DNA of 11,504 bases from Psilocybe azurescens. Its lineage: Eukaryota; Basidiomycota; Agaricomycetes; Agaricales; Agrocybaceae. The position numbers and the translations under genes are program-made. The stretch's first letter is position 1. Every line of letters starts with the position of its first letter. The DNA lies in assembly GCA_023853785.1 (NCBI GenBank), contig JAJIRX010000977.1:1-11504 (forward strand). Reading direction: 5' to 3'. Below the pieces are notes generated by a model that saw nothing but the letters and a program-made list of their open reading frames with translations, made no database searches and was not told the DNA's origin. Shown one piece after another: positions 7,880-11,504 of the stretch.

Positions 7880-9146
7880 TCACTTGTATCGCCTGATGTG
7901 CTTCTTGTACAGGCGCTCGAGAACATTAGCTTGTACATGCCAGAGCGGATTCCCAAACTTTGCTAACCAGTCCAAGTGATGATCGATAATCAAATCAACC
8001 GGAACGATGAAATCAAGGTCTTCAATAGTCATAGACCTTCCGGCTCCGTCCTCCCTCCATACATGAGACTGAACCAGAGATTTTGCAGTTCCCGAACATA
8101 ATTTGACAGAAGAATACCAGTAAAATCTCCTCCAACCCCATCGGCGACGGCGTAGAATGTCCCGCGGTTGGCGTGCAAAACTGTGGGCTTCCATCGGAGA
8201 AGGCGGGAGGATATTGCATTGAACATGTAAAGAATCTGCGCTGCGATGGGCTTGTGAGGGAGAGGCAGTTTTACGATGATCATACCGCCAGCCTTGACTG
8301 AGCGAAGGGCTATTATGAGCTGGGAGATGAGGAGCCGGTTTATGTCCCCTGGCTGTGCGGAGAGTTGGGTCCTTAGCTGATGGCCATCAAGGAGAACGAT
8401 GTCGAAAGATCCATTGCTGACTTCGGATGGGAGAAGTTGGAGATGGGGGTCGTCGAGAATGTGTGACCCGAGCTGGTATTTGATGAGGTTGGCGGAGAAC
8501 AGTTTATGGCGTGTTCGATACTGGTCTTCGAGTTTGAATGCGTGACCTCCATCTTCGACGGGCAGGGAAATGCCTATCCCTCTGGCATCGATGTTTTTGC
8601 TTAGTATATAAGAAGAAAATCCTCCCGGACAGCATCTGATATGAGGTATACATTAGTTTTACTAAGTCCTGAATGGTAGTGCGATGTATGTAATGTTGCT
8701 CACCCAAGATCAAGGAACTGTATGGTCCCCTCAGCAGGAATACACCTCAACTGCAAGTCGATCTCGTGGAGAAGGCTTCTCATTTTAGTAAACCAAATGG
8801 CTTCGAGCTGGGGAGTTGCGTTGTCTGCTGTATCGCGTTGCTTTTGAAAATGGGCGTCGGTGGCTTCATCGTGCCATCCCTGTAGTATACATGGAGTGGT
8901 CAGTGCTTGGAGATTGCAAATGGGGCACGCACTGGTTTAGGCGCTAAAGACACTCACCTCGTCTTGCAGCTTCATGAGCTTCGTCAGAATAGCAGATCCA
9001 TTATCGGTTAGGGCTTTGGTCAGGCGCATCTGGTAGTCTCCATGTTCAAGCTCTTGGGCCGTTAGGGAGGATTGTTGAAAGCGAACAGACATCGGCGTAC
9101 GATGTGACATGTCGGTGGATGAGAGCAAATGCAAACTGCGGAGCAT
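7880..9146 (-). CDS. FtsJ-type SAM-dependent methyltransferase domain protein
   Basis: Three exons on the - strand: 9146-8958, 8879-8704 and 8635-7880, with introns 8957-8880 (GTGAGT..CTACAG) and 8703-8636 (GTGAGC..ATCAG). The joined frame gives ~373 residues. SAM-binding motif I is FLDLGCCPGGFSSYIL across the second intron. Motif IV is DIVLLDGHQLR, and the catalytic-lysine region is GGMIIVKLPLPHKP. The later stretch LHANRGTFYAVADGV matches the fungal FtsJ-like family, where the usual RrmJ glutamate is not evident. The family methylates RNA 2'-hydroxyls in characterised members; the target here is unknown. A G seems to be missing near 8051-8055: the frame before ends LMYGG, and the frame after resumes EDGAGRS..IEDLDFIV to TGA 7880-7882. 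The gene converges on the laccase with a 241 bp gap. Start chosen as the first ATG in the exon-1 frame; ATGs 12 and 18 codons later are possible. Confidence 0.85.
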
Positions 9147-9217
9147 GAATCTTGTGGGCCAGGTATTTATTCCTCACAATCACGAGGATAGCCTTGCGGG
9201 AGGTAAAATGAAAGCCA

Positions 9218-9642
9218 TCAGATTTGTAGCACCCTTCTTTCCATAACGTTATAAATATAGTACTTGTGCCTCATGACTCGACGTACATAAGGATATGTCG
9301 GAGGTTTGGATTGACCATTTGAACACAATCTTAGGCGTACCTCATGAATCATATCTCTTCTTGTGCTCTCTGAAAGCTGGTACAGGCTCCTCTCGATCAC
9401 GTTTAGCGCCCATGCACTAAATTTACATCTCGCTTCCCGGTTCACGTCCCGGATGCGGCTCTTGGATGTGCAAAGGGCAGCCAATTAGGAAGGCTTGAGA
9501 CGGGGTTCTGGACATGTTGAGTCAATAAGTCTCCTGATATATCTTCTAAGAAGGGTAGCACTATGATCTTAGTCGAGAAATCGTTGCTTGACTCTATAAT
9601 TACTTGCGTAGGCTCGTTCGGTGCACTAAGGTATAGGCCCAT
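9218..9642 (-). other. Weak coding traces, unidentified
   Basis: Two overlapping - strand frames look mildly protein-like. One (9642-9442) carries IIVLPFLEDISGDLL. The other (9484 to about 9341) carries SAWALNVIERSLYQLSESTRRDMIHE and runs exactly up to GTACGC at 9340-9335, which could be an intron donor. No family is recognised, and I cannot connect the frames by plausible introns. They may be the remnant of another decayed gene upstream of the methyltransferase, or chance. Confidence 0.25.
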
Positions 9643-10222
9643 AACACTCGACCATTCTCTTTAGAGTCGTCTTGAATGACTATAAATTGATGGTACCCAC
9701 CTCTCAGAGGTCCCTACATATCTGCAGCTTGTGCATCCTGGGCTAAAGTAGAGAAAAAGACGATAACGAGTGTGATTGGTATGTAAAGGATTTTTTCACC
9801 AGAGCATCTTGGTGGGAACCATCAATGTCGGAGCTGAAAGAGTTGAACTTGAAATATTGGGTCACGTGTTAACCTACCCTAAAGTAACAGTCGTTTTCTC
9901 TTGACTTGTCATTTGTGCCAGGCATGTCTTGACCTTTTCATCACTGTCGGTGGCTGGTCTTCCGCCTTTTCCTCCAAATAAAGCCCTGCCTGACTCTATG
10001 GAGCCCATATATTCCTCTTATTTCACTTGCTGCCAAAGTTTGTCCTAGGATTCGCGCTTTTTCGCGGTCATCGATACTGCCACGCGCCACCCACCTGAAG
10101 CTCGAGGAGCGGCGTTCTGTTGAGATTTCACGATGGAACTCCTCCTGGGTCTTAAGGTACGCGTTATAAAATGTACGGCCGTGATAAATGCTAAAATGAC
10201 GCGTTATTTTGACTTTTGACAC
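9643..10222 (-). other. Unassigned stretch with one open frame
   Basis: The only notable frame is 10222-9941 on the - strand (93 codons) with EEFHREISTERRSSS and SIDDREKARILGQTLAASE. It has charged, helix-like composition but no family I recognise and no clear flanking exon. Nothing else is supported between 9643 and 9940. Confidence 0.25.
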
Positions 10223-11504
10223 GTCTTATCGTCAACGTGTATACCTGCCTCCGCACTCGCCACCCAGAACCACCCAGTCTTCTCATACCGTGTTCCCAAC
10301 CCTCTCTACTATATACCATGTTAATGATATAGATAACGACTGGTTGATGACACATCCTGGTGGTGCAACGTGGCCATCATCCGTGTTCGTATTTGCGTGA
10401 TGATTGTGTCTGTGTCAACTTCATATAGCATGACACGAATACTAGGTATGCCTAATCACCCATTCTCTTTTCTATGCTCATCCCGACACTGTTTTAGACT
10501 GAAAAAATTGACCTTAGCAAGTAGCATATATGCGCTTTCACAACGCAAATCCCATTAACGCCGCGGCACGCTGGTACCTCATGTTAGTAGGGAAGGTGTA
10601 TTTAACTAGGACAGCTACTCAATCACCCCTACTTAACCTACTGAAGCCCACCTGATAACCGACAAGGTTCCTCCCTTGCCATTCGACCAAAGATGCCAAC
10701 ATTGTCCTGCCTCCTATCACTCGAAGAATCGATAATTCTGTTCTCCTAGGATTTCTTATCTACTCCGACAGTCGTTCCCTTTGTGCTGAGTCGCCTTCTT
10801 TCTCTCTTGCGCTGTTGATTTGCCTGCTTCACATCTACATGCCTCTTGTACACTATGCTAAGTAAAGGTCGTTGCATTTCTATTCTCAGCTTCTTTAGGC
10901 TAATTGGTTGGATTCACAGATCAATATCAACCCGCTTTATCGGATCGCTCCTACCTTTTCTTCAACAAGGGTATTACCCCAATTTCGCGAGCATTAAAAT
11001 ATTAAATTAAGAGTTCGATTTTCACCCGGTTCGCTTTACTGACTCAAGCCCTTGAAAGTTTAATATATTTCGCCCTAACCCTATCCCGCACTCTGTGCCT
11101 CGAGGTTTTAATTACCTCGTTTTACCTTGCCGACTCAACACTCGGACCGGATGTGACAAAGCGTCGGGTTCGACTTGCCAACAACGGTTCGAATACGTAT
11201 GTCGCCTGTGAGAACGTCCCCCGAGCCCTATCCTTTTAGGTCGTATCAGGCGGTATTGTCCATCATTTCCCGTGTCACGACTTCTAGGCCTTGCAGCGCT
11301 TACGCACAAGCCAGACTGCGTGGGCTCAGGCTCCTGGGCTTCCGGCCATGCCACCTTGAAAGGATACCAGAAAATAAACCCTGCGCCACCAGCTTAGTCG
11401 TCAATGCGACCGTGCGGTGCATATCATGCGAGTTTCCACGCGCAGTTCGCTTCTCTGAGATACTGAATTTCGGGTTGATGAATTCTTTTTCACAGATTAC
11501 AGGA
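10223..11504. other. No supported gene
   Basis: Short frames on both strands lack motifs. From about 10650 to 10950 the + strand is pyrimidine-rich (many CTT/TCC runs), as fungal promoters and 5' leaders often are. The very end, TTCTTTTTCACAG at 11483-11495, resembles a 3' splice site, so an exon of a gene lying to the right may start there. A small hairpin, CGAGGT..ACCTCG, lies at 11101-11119. The composition shifts towards GC after about 11100. Confidence 0.35.

Noticed and set aside
11160..11205. tRNA-like B boxes (GGTTCGACTT and GGTTCGAATA).
   Set aside because: No A box, cloverleaf arms or paired acceptor ends can be drawn around either one.
11112..11354. 80-codon - strand open frame in the GC-richer tail.
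   Set aside because: Arg/Pro/Ser-rich text with no motif, no intron signals and no neighbour to join.
1..11504. Repeat-induced point mutation as the cause of decay.
   Set aside because: The lesions are mainly indels and splice-site changes. Differences between the two repeat copies are mixed and not dominated by C-to-T/G-to-A, and CG dinucleotides are not obviously depleted in the coding parts.

Overview
The window reads as nuclear DNA of a filamentous basidiomycete, most likely an Agaricomycete. The evidence is a gene densely cut by 50-70 bp introns (GTRNGT-type donors, CTRAY-like branch sites), a secreted fungal laccase, an FtsJ-like methyltransferase of a type common in mushroom genomes, and a seven-helix membrane protein of the basidiomycete 'WRCYYIWGRS' kind. 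None of these genes is an uninterrupted ORF; each had to be pieced together across introns and, in most cases, across lesions.

Layout. Positions 20-312 hold the first copy of a ~295 bp direct repeat; the second copy lies at 4173-4468. Between the copies are two decayed genes on the + strand. One is a seven-helix membrane protein pseudogene (988-2093) with several frameshifts and an in-frame stop. The other is an unidentified gene (2452-3505) with internal stops and a frame change. A guanine-rich tract (3897-3924) and a perfect 8 bp inverted repeat (4143-4168) precede the second repeat copy. From 5236 to 7638 runs a laccase gene with a TATA box and 14 exons, all four copper-binding signatures and a secretion signal. 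It also carries two splice-site defects and Gly-to-Val changes in two of the copper signatures. Tail to tail with it, 7880-9146 on the - strand encodes an FtsJ-type SAM-dependent methyltransferase in three exons, with one apparent 1-base frameshift. Beyond 9200 there are only weak coding traces on the - strand (9218-9642, 9941-10222), then about 1.3 kb with no gene I can support.

The genes do not form a pathway. The common theme is decay: every recognisable gene has at least one lesion, and two decayed genes sit between direct repeats. Either this is an eroding accessory region or the assembly contains uncorrected errors; re-sequencing and RNA-seq would tell them apart. I see no CRISPR array, tRNA, rRNA, intact transposon or clear novel system.
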